A program made the position numbers and the translations under genes. Below are positions 22,551 through 35,060 of a DNA stretch of 64,000 nucleotides, in pieces. Each line of letters starts with the position of its first letter. Position 1 is the stretch's first letter. Below the pieces are notes generated by a model. It was not told the origin of the DNA. It was given only the letters and a program-made list of their open reading frames with translations, and did no database searches. Source of the DNA: Allolobophora icterica (lineage: Eukaryota > Annelida > Clitellata > Crassiclitellata > Lumbricidae); contig OY744611.1 in NCBI GenBank assembly GCA_963556255.1, positions 1,297,030 through 1,361,029 of the forward strand, given 5' to 3'.

Positions 22551-24569
22551 GTCTTTCGTTCTCGGTTCCACTACTTCACAATTTTATAGTTAAGTATTAA
22601 ACTTAGTTGCATAAATACTTCTGCTGGACTGGATATTAAACGGAGCAGTTAGCTGCATATAATTTTGTGAGACTATTTTAGACTAATTGATAATTATCCT
22701 AATGCATTGCATTCGTGATGTATCAAGTACTAGTTGGTTTAGTTGGCTTATTCTGCTTAAATTAAGTGTTGACATTATTATATTTCATCATCTCAAAAGA
22801 TGAATGTGTAATGAAGATTGCTGTGTATCCTGAATATTTATTGCTTTGTAGTCTTTAGTGAATTTTATGATATGCTTAATTATATTGTTAGCCTAACACA
22901 GGATAGTCTGATATTGTGCCAGTTGAATTTTTTTAGAAATTATTTTAAAACAAAATGTTCATGTCTGGGCTAAGTTTGGGCTTTTTTCAGCCAGCTGCGT
23001 TTACATCGTGCGAGAGACGCTTATCTTTTTTAATACTTTTTGATTGTGAACATGCATTTAAATGCATGAAGATGAAAAAATGTCAAAATGTAAAAGTCTG
23101 TATGAAAATGTATGGAATGTAGGTTTAAAAATAAAAAAATATCAAAAATGTGACTTTTTGTACTTTGTAAATAAATAGCTTTCTCTGTTATCACTTATAA
23201 CTTTGTTACACTTTCACTTATTGCATTAGTATCTGCGACAGATTGGTTTTAACTTACTTTAGGTAATGTGCGGTAAGGGTTGAGGTTTGATCTTAAATTG
23301 TTTTGTTTGAGCATAATGCCTGTTATCTCAAAATGCATACTCCAAAAAGTAACTTTCTCCTGCAAATTCGAAGAGGATGAATGTGGTGTTGGTTACATAC
23401 CATTGTCTAATAACTTCCATGGTTTCAAAGAAATTGACTAGCTACCCAGTCATTGGCTGAACTAGATGAAGGTGATGGCATGGTTCAAACTTCAATAAGA
23501 AACACAACTTCGTTATGCAACTAATGACTTGCATGGTTTCAAAGAAATTGGCTAGATACCAAGCCATTGTCTGAAGTAGGTGAAGACAATGGTGTGGCTG
23601 AAACTTTAATAAGAAACACAACTTGCTGGCATAAAACCTGCAGAGATAGATTCAATGCCTTTGCATTGGAAAAGGCCAGGAAGTGTTTTTTTTAAGGAAA
23701 CTGAAGTTAATATTGCAAAAAGTAATTTCACAAATGAAATTTATTTTCTTGACGTGTCCAAAATCACGCGAGGTTGCTGAAAGGAAACCTCGAGAGCTGC
23801 ATGCAAGTTCAATCGTATTTTTGGACAGTGTTGCTTAAAACCTCTTATAGCTGATAAATGTAAATGGGGTTGAGTTCATGACACTGACAAGTGGGTTCCT
23901 AGCTTCCTATGTGGATGGCATTTCCTTATGTTTCAAAGATCTGTACTGCTCTATTACAGGTTGTCTGTAGAGCAGAATGATGCAATTGTGTGATAGAAAA
24001 CGTGCATTGCATAGGATTGCACCAGTGCAAATACAAAATTATAATGGTATAAGTTATGCCACAACACCTGAACACATATCCCTAAGCCGCCGCCGATCCG
24101 AATAAATTTCTTCATGCCGATAAACCGCTGGAATTTTTTCGGCTTAGCCGAAAATCCGCCGAGAGTTATTTCACGGCTAGCCGCCGAAAAAATGTTCGGC
24201 TAGACCGCCACACAGTTGCGATTATAAAGTTTCCACGCTGGCCTGCTAGTTTGTATTTAGTGTTCCTCAATGAGCGGTGAATTCAGAATGCTTACGACAG
24301 TTAGATGGCCGTCTAAATTAATCGCCTATTGTAAGGGCCCAGTAACAGATTTACTATTGCCGTGACTGCTCGAAGCTTTCAGTTTAAGCTCAGATCATCC
24401 GATTTAGTTTTCTCATTCCGTGACAACGGCGACACACTAACAAATTTGTTTACACACTTGCTTGGGTCTACTGCCGCCTGAACTTTACCACCGACGCACC
24501 GTTGAATACTAAGTCTTGACATTGAGTATAAACCGAAAGTAGAACTCGGAATATATGCAACATAGGACA
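22551..24569. other. 3' flank of locus B without gene
   Basis: Homologous in part to the flanks of the other ZNF loci. It contains a two-unit tandem repeat, and at 24085-24215 GC-rich short inverted motifs (cggcttagccgaaaa, ggctagccgccgaaaa) of unknown origin. I see no gene. Confidence 0.45.
23408..23631. repeat. Two-unit tandem repeat (about 114 bp)
   Basis: catggtttcaaagaaattg...aataagaaacacaact occurs twice with period 114 and moderate divergence. Confidence 0.7.
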
Positions 24570-24645
24570 TGCCGTCCTATGTTTAACTAAATTGTTTTAG
24601 ATAAGGATGAAGTTTAACTAAAAAATAATTTAGTTAAACCACAGT

Positions 24646-25680
24646 TTAACCCTCGGGCTACCAAGGGGGGGTGGTTACCACCCCCCCCCCTACGTTTTTC
24701 TGGAAAATTTTTTTTAGCACATGGAATATAATTTTGACATTTTAAGTAGCTGTAGGGGGTCCATTTGCGCAAATCTTGAGGTAAAAGTCGTGATGATATC
24801 CCACGACATAAAAAAGTTATACCCGATATAGCCTAGGTACCACTTATGAAATCAGGAATTTCTCTCGTCAGCTGTTAGCTGTTGTCGACTATAAAGGTAT
24901 TCATTATTCTTTCTGGAAGAGAAACAACTATGCCATTGTTTAGAGGGAATGTAGGGCTATATTTACTTGCTTAGTTGTTTGTCTTTTGATAACCGGAAGT
25001 GATCATAATGAATAATAATACGCTTTTTCAGTGTGAAAATCACTGATGCAACATCACAACGTAAACCTATATGGTTGGGTATGGGGAAGGGCTATAAACA
25101 GTTGAAGCAGAATACTAACAGAGTAAAGCAGTGCTGTGAAGTGTTCAAGAAGCCGGTTTGCAGGAAGCATTCGCACAAAACAATGAAAGTAACTTGCAAT
25201 AACTGCAAGGACCACTGACGTTTTTGACTGCCGGGAAAAATTACATGATTTCTTGTTTCATGTTGATATAGCTGCACGCCTTTAGGTTTTGCCTGTAACT
25301 AAAACAGACTTTGGAATAGTTTGTATTGTTGAAAATTAAGCCTCATTATTATTTATTATATTTAGAATATTCTTGGATACATAGTTCATTTTCAAAACCC
25401 ACATCATTTATATCTTTTTATCCAAATAGTACAAATTGTGTGGGATAATATCAGATATCGTTAAATGGACCGGTGCCTATGTTAAAAACTATATAATTTC
25501 GAGATGCATTCATATATTTTACAACTAAATATACCATTCTTTTCAGAAATGAATGCTGAATCAAATGCTGTATTACATTATATGATATCTTAAACCAAAC
25601 ACGAAATTCCGGGGGGGGTGGTAACCACCCCCCCCTTGGTAGCCGATGTCACACAAAAACGTTGGTAGCCTGAGGGTTAA
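24646..25680 (+). mobile_element. piggyBac-type element, copy 1
   Basis: Element 24650-25676 between exact TTAA target sites (24646-24649, 25677-25680), the piggyBac hallmark. The ends are ccctcgggctaccaagg and ccttggtagcc...cctgaggg, with poly-C/G tracts inside. It keeps only the 3' end of a transposase. The same element, inverted, is at 32516-33770. Confidence 0.85.
25033..25218 (+). pseudogene. piggyBac transposase C-terminal remnant
   Basis: 61-residue frame ending in a Cys/His-rich segment (CCEVFKKPVC, H, CNNC) resembling the cysteine-rich DNA-binding tail of piggyBac transposases. The DDD catalytic part is absent. Confidence 0.6.
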
Positions 25681-26114
25681 CTACAAAAATTTAGTTGCTA
25701 ACTAAAACGTTTAACTACAAAAATCAGCAATATGCTACTTTTTCCACAATGAACATTGAACACTATCAACAACGAAAACATTAGCATTAACAGCCTGTGT
25801 TTTCAAATTCATACAGGACCTACTATACTTACAGTACGCCATAACTGTAGCCTATGCCAGAACAGTATGCATTGCATAGTTTGAAGGTGAAATTGTCATC
25901 GATGCTCTGCATTATCACAGTCTACTTAACCTCTGTTATTGTGAAAATGTTTGTCGTATAAAGTTGGAAAAAAGTTGGAGAAAGTTTAACTACTTTTTTT
26001 AAGTTTAGTTAACTAATTTCCAAAATCAGTTGCCAACTTTACAGTTAAACTACTTTTTTTAGTTGGAAAATAGTTTTAGTTTAACTAAAAGAAATAGTTT
26101 AGTGCCCATCACTG

Positions 26115-27119
26115 TCTATATGTAATATATGTAGGGCAATGAAGGTTTAAATTACACCTAAAACGTAGCACTCTGTATTCTTGCTTAAGATTTGTGGTAA
26201 TCTGTGTCAGGAACTTATGTAATTATTTATACTGTGCTTACATGATCAAATACCACTTAAATGCTCATAAAATTTATAATAAACAATGCAAGCATCCACA
26301 CTGTAGAATATACGGCGTAATTGCAGTACTGCAATTACGTTACTGCAATTACGCCGAATATACTTGTTAGTCAATATAATTAGACATGCTTAGATTGGGC
26401 TAAGACTGAAATCCTAGTAACTGTATATAGCATGCACATCATAATATATTCGCTAGATGACAGGATATACTTTAAAAACTCCAGCTTACTTTGCATTGAT
26501 ACAACACGTTTAGATCACTCGCCATTTTGGTGCTGATGACAGTATGAAAGTTATGCGGAATTTCGACTTTAATGCCAAACCTGGTTAGATTTATATCTCT
26601 GTGCATATTGTTCAGTGGACAACACATTTAATAAACGACAGGTAGATCAGTAAGAGACTTGCTAATCTAATGCGCTGAGCTTAGTGTTTTTTCCTTCCGC
26701 ACGCGTTGGCTGGAAAGTCATTCCGACGAACATTAATTAGACCAATAAAATGTAAATTTAAATGTTTTCATGTAGCGGCCGTATGACCTCGCCTCTGCTC
26801 ATTTTTCAATGAATTGATCTGGCGAGATCCTTCAACACCGCTGCGCGTTTGAATGGTTAGAAAGGAGCTAGGCTCGAACTCAAACTATGTAGCACAATTA
26901 TAGCCATGAGCAATGCCATTCAGTTAAGAATTCACAGTTTGGAGTAGCAATTTACCATACTTTGCACTACCATGCCACGGAAAATACAAGAAAAATTTCA
27001 CATCTGAAAATTTTCAAAACAAACTTATGCGTTATTTTAAATCGCTTACCAAATTACACATGAAGTTTGTAGAAGTTTTTTTTTCCTAAATAGCTACACT
27101 TTCTCCTTCCTCGTCAGTG
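26115..27119. other. Inter-locus flank without gene
   Basis: Non-coding, homologous to ZNF 3' flanks (the cgctagatgacaggata block at 26452 matches 4308 and 15394). Includes the dispersed repeat at 26735-26880. Confidence 0.5.
26314..26356. repeat. Nested palindrome
   Basis: cgtaattgcagtactgcaattacg (26316-26339) is a perfect 24-bp palindrome, and a third arm tactgcaattacgcc follows at 26341. Confidence 0.8.
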
Positions 27120-28225
27120 TTCTGCCCTTAGGCAGATCCAGGAGGCTCAACATCGAGAGGAGTGGCGATGTCGGGCGTTTGAACCAGAACAAGATCTCTG
27201 AAGTGCTTTGTGGATATATCTGTTTGCAGTTTTAAATCATAGCTACTATGAAATGATATGATAGCCTTTTTACAAGTTTAGAAACTTTTAGATGTTCTGC
27301 TTTTGCAAATCTGTATGAAGATATAAGATTTTTTCATTTAAAATTGGAAATTGTTTTAGTTAACTTTTCATGGAATGGTGTACTTCCTAATGCATGTGTC
27401 AGGCCATTTTGTTTTGAGACAGAGCTGTAACTTTAAGGGTTTTGGCAAGACAAATTCTAAGGACAAAATTCGTTAAAGAATTCCTGGAACTGTGCCTTGC
27501 CATTATCTCTAAATTCTGACTAGTAACTTAACTACAAATGCAGAACAGTCTACTGTAATGAGCAACAATCAAATTATACTATGTATTTTAAAACATTAAT
27601 AATGAGGTTTTTCTGTTTTATAGCAAATACCCGAGGAAGATGAGCAACAGTTATAGAGCTTCAAAATGCAGTTGCTGGGCATCGTCTGCACCTCATTAAT
27701 CTTCACCAAGAACATTACAGTGGATTTATACGACTACAACTTTCGCTATAGTCAATTATTCATCTTCAGTTGAACTGATTCTGAACAATAGCGTAAAGGT
27801 GTGCTATTATACAAAGGTCGGATAAATTCAGGTGAAACATGAACCCTTCCTGTAATCATCTGAAATGTAAACTTAAATGAAGTCATCAATAATTTGATAA
27901 ATTGGACACTGCTTGTACTAGAAAGGCTATGACAACACAAATTGCAGAAATTTTTAATCAGGCAACTGCTTTGAAGTGCATACGAAAACTGATGCTTCTC
28001 AAAGGCCATACAAATTCCAACTTTGACTAGAATCTGGTGATTGGAGAGACACATTAAAACACCACACAGATGTCAGTTATTTCAGAAACAGTATGCTCAT
28101 TGTGATCATCTGAGAGCTCTTCAAAGAACCCATACTGGAGAAAAACAGTGAATAGCAGTTGAATATTACAACCGAAAAAGGAGAAAAAAACAGTTTCCAC
28201 ATATATCGGAAGTCATTGAGTCAGA
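27120..28225 (+). other. 5' leader of ZNF locus C
   Basis: Homologous to the leaders of A, B and D. Decayed finger-like sequence from about 28060 (cagttatttcagaaacagtatgctcattg..). No intact gene. Confidence 0.55.
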
Positions 28226-30841
28226 GTGTTATCTGAAAAGCACACGAGAACATATACACACGGAAAACCATATATACATGTGCCAGTTATGTCAGAAAGA
28301 AATCATACAGGCGCAACGCCATTCAGGTGCGAGCTATGTCAGAAAACATTTGCTAAAGGTAATAACCTGAAACAGCACATGAGAACCCATACTGGTGAAA
28401 AAGCACACAGATGCCAGTTGTGTGAGAAATCATTTGCTGACGGCAGTACTCTGAAAAGGCACGTGAGAATCCATACTGGCGAAAAAGGATTCAAATGCCA
28501 GTTGTGTGAGAAATCATTTGCTGGAGGTAGTACTCTGAAAAGGCACATGAGAACCCATACTGGCGAAAAAGAATACAGATGCCAGTTGTGTGAGAAATCA
28601 TTTGCTCAAGGTAGTACTCTGAAAATGCACATGCAAACCCATAGTGATGAAAAACCATACAGGTGTCAGTTATGTCAGAAATCATTTGCTAAAGGTGGTA
28701 CTCTGAAAGCGCACATGAGAACCCATACTGGCGTAAAAGCATACAGATGCCAGTTGTGTGAGAAATCATTTGCTCACAGTGGTCAGTTGAAACCGCATAT
28801 GAGAACCCATACTGGCGAGAAACCATACAAATGTCAGTTATGTCAGAAGTCATTTAATCAAGATGGTCATCTGAAAAGGCACATGAGAACCCATAGTTGC
28901 AAAAAGTCATATAGGTGTCAGGTATGCCAGAAATCATTCAGTGAAGGTGGCACTCTGAATAAGCACATGAAAATTCATACTGGCGAAAAAGCATACAAAT
29001 GCCAGTTTTGTCAGAAACCATTTACAGTTATGAGTGCTCTACAGTGCCATACGATAACTCATAGAGGAGAAAGCCAATACATGTGCGAGGTTTCTAATAA
29101 AGGATTAGCAGACATTGAAAACGTAAAGAAACGCACAAGTACTGATGCAACTGAGAAGCAACACTCGCACAAAGAGACTTTTACCGAGAGCAGTTCTTCA
29201 GACAAGCAGTTTAAACTCCATGCAGGAATACAGACACAGGATCTTAAATTTAGTAGTACAGACGATATTGGTGAACGAAGAGGACGTTTCTCATATCTGG
29301 ATCCGAGTGCAACTGCAGGTTCATTACGGAAAATTGTAGATGGAGAGTGTCTGCATATTAACAAATTCAAATCTTCTGTGGATGCAAAAGAGTCTTTATC
29401 AAAATCTTTTGGATGTGGTATATGTGACGAATTACAAATATGTGACATAGATGAACAAGTTATGTCAGAAAGAAACCATACTGGCGCAAAGCCATTCAGC
29501 TGCGAGCTATGTGAGAAAACATTTCTTCGAGGTAGTCGTTTGAAAGAGCATATGAGAACCCATTCTGGCGAAAAACCTTACGGGTGCAATCTGTGTCAGA
29601 AATCATTTTCTTTTCGTAGTGATCTGAAAAGGCACATGATAACCCATAGTGATGAAAAACCATACAGGTGTCAGTTATGTCAGAAATCATTTGCTAGAGG
29701 TTATAACCTGAAAGAGCACATGAGAACCCATACTGGTGAAAAACCATACAGGTGCCAGTTATGTCAGAAATCATTTGCTAAAGGTAATCGTCTGGAAAAG
29801 CACATGAGAACCCATACTGGTGAAAAAGCACACAGATGCCAGTTGTGCGAGAAATCATTTGCTGACGGCAGTACTCTGAAAAGGCACATGAGAATCCATA
29901 CTGGCGAAAAAGAATACAGATGCCAGTTGTGTGAGAAATCATTTGCTGACGGCAGTACTCTGAAAAGGCACATGAGAATTCATACTGGCGAAAAAGGATT
30001 CAAATGCCAGTTGTGTGAGAATTCATTTGCTGAAGGTAGTCATCTGAAAAGGCACATGAGAATCCATACTGGCGAAAAAGAATACAGATGCCAGTTGTGT
30101 GAGAAATCATTTGCTCAAGGTAGTACTCTGAAAATGCACATGCAAACCCATAGTGATGAAAAACCATACAGGTGTCAGTTATGTCAGAAATCATTTGCTA
30201 ACGGTAATAGCCTGAAAGCGCACATGAGAACCCATACTGGAGAAAAACCATACAGGTGTCAGTTATGTCAGAAATCATTTGCTAACGGTAATAGCCTGAA
30301 AGCGCACATGAGAACCCATACTGGAGAAAAACCATACAGGTGTCAGTTATGTCAGAAATCATTTGCTAACGGTAATAGCCTGAAAGCGCACATGAGAACC
30401 CATACTGGAGAAAAACCATACAGGTGTCAGTTATGTCAGAAATCATTTGCTAACGGTAATAGCCTGAAAGCGCACATGAGAACCCATACTGGAGAAAAAC
30501 CATACAGGTGTCAGTTATGTCAGAAATCATTTGCTAACGGTAATAGCCTGAAAGCGCACATGAGAACCCATACTGGCGAGAAACCATACAAATGTCAGTT
30601 ATGTCAGAAATCATTTAATGAAGGTGGTCATCTGAAAAGGCACATGAGAACTCATACTGGAGAAACACCATACAGGTCAAAGTCTTTTGGATGTGGTTTA
30701 TGTGATGAATTGTTTGAAATAGAGAAGGAATTTCTAGACCATTGTTCTAGCCATCGATTTTCTCCACCTGACGATTTAGCTGCTGACCTGTGCTGCATTA
30801 TGATTCCACATACTTTACAGATTGGAATAAAATTAATTTGA
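28226..30841 (+). CDS. C2H2 zinc-finger protein, 23 fingers, two fused arrays (locus C)
   Basis: 871 residues. Array 1 has nine fingers, followed by the family linker (about residues 285-400) and a truncated C-terminal module (FGCGICDEL, then QICDIDEQ). A new VMSERNHTG start-like sequence then leads into array 2 with 14 fingers and a complete module (FGCGLCDELFEIEKEFLDHC, SPPDDLAADLC) plus a 17-residue tail. So the ORF is two family members in frame: a long-type first half and a short-type second half like locus A. Fingers have H-T-G-E-K linkers and CQLC[QE]KSF signatures. Fingers 9-13 of array 2 are identical. Start: the M at 28226 precedes VPVMSERN; the conserved inner Met at about residue 23 is an equally good start. 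Presumed nuclear DNA-binding regulator; target unknown. An aataaa lies 6 bases after the stop. Confidence 0.85.
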   Translation: MLSEKHTRTYTHGKPYIHVPVMSERNHTGATPFRCELCQKTFAKGNNLKQHMRTHTGEKAHRCQLCEKSFADGSTLKRHVRIHTGEKGFKCQLCEKSFAGGSTLKRHMRTHTGEKEYRCQLCEKSFAQGSTLKMHMQTHSDEKPYRCQLCQKSFAKGGTLKAHMRTHTGVKAYRCQLCEKSFAHSGQLKPHMRTHTGEKPYKCQLCQKSFNQDGHLKRHMRTHSCKKSYRCQVCQKSFSEGGTLNKHMKIHTGEKAYKCQFCQKPFTVMSALQCHTITHRGESQYMCEVSNKGLADIENVKKRTSTDATEKQHSHKETFTESSSSDKQFKLHAGIQTQDLKFSSTDDIGERRGRFSYLDPSATAGSLRKIVDGECLHINKFKSSVDAKESLSKSFGCGICDELQICDIDEQVMSERNHTGAKPFSCELCEKTFLRGSRLKEHMRTHSGEKPYGCNLCQKSFSFRSDLKRHMITHSDEKPYRCQLCQKSFARGYNLKEHMRTHTGEKPYRCQLCQKSFAKGNRLEKHMRTHTGEKAHRCQLCEKSFADGSTLKRHMRIHTGEKEYRCQLCEKSFADGSTLKRHMRIHTGEKGFKCQLCENSFAEGSHLKRHMRIHTGEKEYRCQLCEKSFAQGSTLKMHMQTHSDEKPYRCQLCQKSFANGNSLKAHMRTHTGEKPYRCQLCQKSFANGNSLKAHMRTHTGEKPYRCQLCQKSFANGNSLKAHMRTHTGEKPYRCQLCQKSFANGNSLKAHMRTHTGEKPYRCQLCQKSFANGNSLKAHMRTHTGEKPYKCQLCQKSFNEGGHLKRHMRTHTGETPYRSKSFGCGLCDELFEIEKEFLDHCSSHRFSPPDDLAADLCCIMIPHTLQIGIKLI
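29041..29480 (+). other. Fusion zone inside locus C
   Basis: Contains array 1's last finger, the family linker, a C-terminal module cut after C-x2-C-D-E-L, and the start-like VMSERNHTG of a second copy. Marks the junction between two ancestral genes. Confidence 0.7.
30164..30583 (+). repeat. Five identical 84-bp zinc-finger units
   Basis: Units start at 30164, 30248, 30332, 30416 and 30500. They appear identical in DNA except the last few bases of the fifth. Each encodes one finger with the helix contact segment NGNSLKAH. Confidence 0.92.
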
Positions 30842-32511
30842 GATAAAATAAATGCCATAGATGAATTGGGATACAGACATGAATTGTTACTTTGTATCAC
30901 TTTAATTTCAGAATACTTAGCCACTTGGCATACTGATGTCTTTTGTATTTTTTTTATAAAACATTTAATTCTGTTCTTAACTTCAAATAAATAAGCTGCA
31001 GGTCGTAAATATTACATAGGCCTACTTATAATTCTGGAATAAAAATATATTTGTTTAATACGCTGAAATTTTATACTTCACATTGATCTGTTTCATCCAA
31101 TTGTAACTGGATTATATCCTTGTAGGAAACTAACTTAAGCAACCTTAGGACCCTAGTGTACAGTAGTTTAGTAGTTAGTGTGGCTATAGTGACGCATGTG
31201 GCACACACTCAAATGGTTGTCTAATCAAGAGCGCATTGGGTTTAACCCTCGAGTGCCCAAGGTATTTTTTGGTACACGAATGCCCGGACCCCAGTGTTTT
31301 CAGTGTAATATCTAGAGAAGGGATTGGAATATTGCAAAGGGATTTGGCTTGAGGGCTCGAAGTGGGAAACAAGAGGTGCCGGTATGGATATAAGAACCAT
31401 TCCCTACCCTACCCTCGTCTACCCTCGCCTCCCTCCCCTCCTCCATCCCCTCCATGCCTATCCATCTTCCCCCTCCCTTCCCATTCCCCTTCCCTGAAAT
31501 TGAAATTCTACATTGCCGTAGGTGAGTTTTAGAGCATTTTCGGAGGAAGACAGGGGCCCGGGAACCTATGACGCCAAAGGCGCCTATGCTCACAAGTTTT
31601 GGCACTGTGGCGCCAAGGCAGGCGCATGCTCAAACAACTTTTTGGTCATTGGTACAATTAAAAAAAATCATTTGCGCCTAAATTTTAACAGTGATTAGAT
31701 AAAAGATGAGCGCCTTTGTCAGGCAGAATCCAAAGCTTATTTCGATGCACTCAATGCACTATAGAAATAACACAGTAAGTCTAATAAACTCCAATGGAAC
31801 CAACTATAAGAGCCGGCCAACGGCCGCCCTGACCTTAGGAAATGGGTCAGCAAGTTAAGCGACTGATAAAGTTCCAAGAGAATCATGAAATCTGGAAACC
31901 TTATACTCTTGGATATGAAAGCTACAACAGTTGTTGGCTGTTGAGAGACAAGATTTCTCGATGGTTACTTCAAATTTGGAGGCTGGTTTTGATGTGACAC
32001 GCGCAATAATTATATCATCCTGCAAGACTGCATGAGGAGAGAGGGATTGAAATTTGGGCATAGAGAGAACACATAGGACAACGTACATTAAGTACACAAC
32101 GTACTGTACATTATGACAGCTGTAATGTATGTGTTCTCGTGTGCCTTCTCAGATGACCACTGTTTCATCTAACTGTTATTGGATTATATCGTTGTGCGAA
32201 ACTAACTTAAATGCAAACTTAGTACCCTACAGTGTACAGTAGTTTAAAAGTAAATCTTAATTGTCAAAATTTATATCGCATGTGGCACATGGACGCAGAG
32301 GCGAAACAGGCTAAGCAGAGAATTCAGAAGGAAGACTGTTCCAAAGTGAGGGACCTATGGAAGCAGAGGATAAACATCAGATTGAGTTGAGCCATTGAAG
32401 TTCTGACACGCGGAACCAGGAACCAAACTGGTCAGAAGAATGGAGAGGACGAAGCAAGTTGTTTTTAATTTTGGTGTACATGTACAGGTATTGATATTGC
32501 ATCAATGTTCA
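30842..32511. other. 3' flank of locus C without gene
   Basis: A ZNF-family 3' flank block (30960-31205) recurs as a diverged direct repeat at 32160-32295 and inverted at 41510-41700. At 31242, ttaaccctcgagtgcccaagg resembles a piggyBac-type terminus, but I found no partner end. Pyrimidine-rich at 31395-31500. No gene. Confidence 0.45.
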
Positions 32512-33774
<1,263 letters not shown>

Positions 33775-33904
33775 TAAACCAGCATTCCAACTTGCTGCTC
33801 ACTTCTTTGTTCCTAGAACTATATAAAATAGTATGACAGTAATTTTAGAAATAGGACACCAAATGAATTGTCAAAACACCTATAGCCTAGAATGGAAGTC
33901 TTCC

Positions 33905-34045
33905 AACTACAGTCCGTCAATGCGCATCTGTTGCACAGTTTAAATCTAAATTAAAAACTCACCTATTCACATTGTACTATGACTAGGAATGTAGCGCAAC
34001 GCGCTTCTGTGCAAGGCCTGTCTTGTTGAAGCGCGCTATAAATTT
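33905..34045 (+). pseudogene. LINE 3' end fragment (CR1/L2-like)
   Basis: Encodes the typical ORF2 terminus (FKSKLKTHLFTLYYD) and then a short 3' tail (gcgcgctataaatttttagttgta). Heavily 5'-truncated. Confidence 0.6.
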
Positions 34046-34744
34046 TTAGTTGTATTATAAGCTTATTGTACGATTTGTATAATGACGGAATTCTTAGTTG
34101 TTTAACATCATAATCTAATCGCTAGGTGACAGGAAATACCTTCAACAACTCCAGCTTACTTTTCATTGTAGCAAAATCGTATGATCACTCGCCATTTTGT
34201 GCTGATGACAGGATGAACCATCGATATCTATATTTAGATATCGATGGGATGAACGAGATCATGGGAAAATTCTACTTTAATGCCAAATCTGGTTAGATTC
34301 TATAACCCTGTACGTATAATTTAGTGGACAAACACGTTAAATTAACGTTAGATAAACGACAGCTAGGTCAATGAGGGAATTGTTAATCTTATGGCTTGAG
34401 GTTAATGTTTTCTACTGCTGGGAAGTTATTCCGAGGAACATTAGACCAATAAATGTAAATGTAAACGTTTTTATGTAGCGACCGTATAACTTCGACTCTG
34501 CTCATCTTTCAATGAATTTATTGGGTGAAATTCTTCACCACCGCTGCGCGTGTGAGTGGGTACCACTCCATTTCAGGTCTCCGTTTGATTAGGCTTGTAC
34601 GGACTGTGTTAGCCCAATATTTACAATAATAATTAATCTAATAATATTCTTTATTCATTCAAACTGACAGGCAGGCAGTAAGATTACATTGAAGCATGAC
34701 ATTACAATCAAGATCTTAATTAAACACATGGTTTGTGTGTTTAA
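34046..34744. other. ZNF-flank stretch without gene
   Basis: Contains the cgctaggtgacaggaaatacc block shared with other loci, a hairpin (34218-34247, 13-bp perfect arms ccatcgatatcta/tagatatcgatgg), and the dispersed repeat at 34440-34620. Confidence 0.5.
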
Positions 34745-35060
34745 TTAAGATCTTGTTTCTATATACGTGAGCTCTGCTTTCCACCGTCCGCACTTCCTGG
34801 TCGCCGTTCACTCCGCTCCACAGCCCACGGTGACTTGCATGTTCCGTTCGCTCGCACTGCAACCATGCAACAGCGAGCATTCTCCGTTGCCGGTCCAACT
34901 ATCTGGAATGGCCTTCCTGTCGAACTGCTCTCTCTTCCTCGAGACTTGTCCACCTCTTTCTTCTCTGCTCTTAACACTGTTCTCTTTCGTCGAGGTTGGA
35001 AGCGCCTCTGAATAGTTGCCTTGAAGAGCGCACTATGTAAATGTCTAATTGATTGATTTG
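34745..35060 (+). pseudogene. LINE 3' end fragment (CR1/L2-like)
   Basis: Frame fragments read RAFSVAGPTIWNGLPVELLS and FFSALNTVLFRRGWKRL, the usual C-terminal signature of CR1/L2-type ORF2, followed by a short tail ending in (attg)n. Confidence 0.7.

Larger units (their letters stand above)
24570..26114. mobile_element. hAT-like element remnant with agtttaact repeats
   Basis: The right end reads ...tttagtgcccatcactg, the reverse of a hAT-like cagtgatgggc terminus, with dense agtttaactaaa subterminal motifs on both sides of the piggyBac insertion. I could not fix the left end or a TSD, so the extent is approximate. Confidence 0.45.

Noticed and set aside
28339..30194. Long antisense frames across the zinc-finger arrays
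   Set aside because: They repeat with the finger period and have no family resemblance; they are mirror frames of the repetitive coding DNA.
30164..30583. CRISPR-like regular repeats
   Set aside because: The 84-bp units are zinc-finger codons in frame; no spacers, and a eukaryotic context.
31242..31262. Third piggyBac-type copy
   Set aside because: Only one TTAA-ccct-like end is visible; I found no matching right end.
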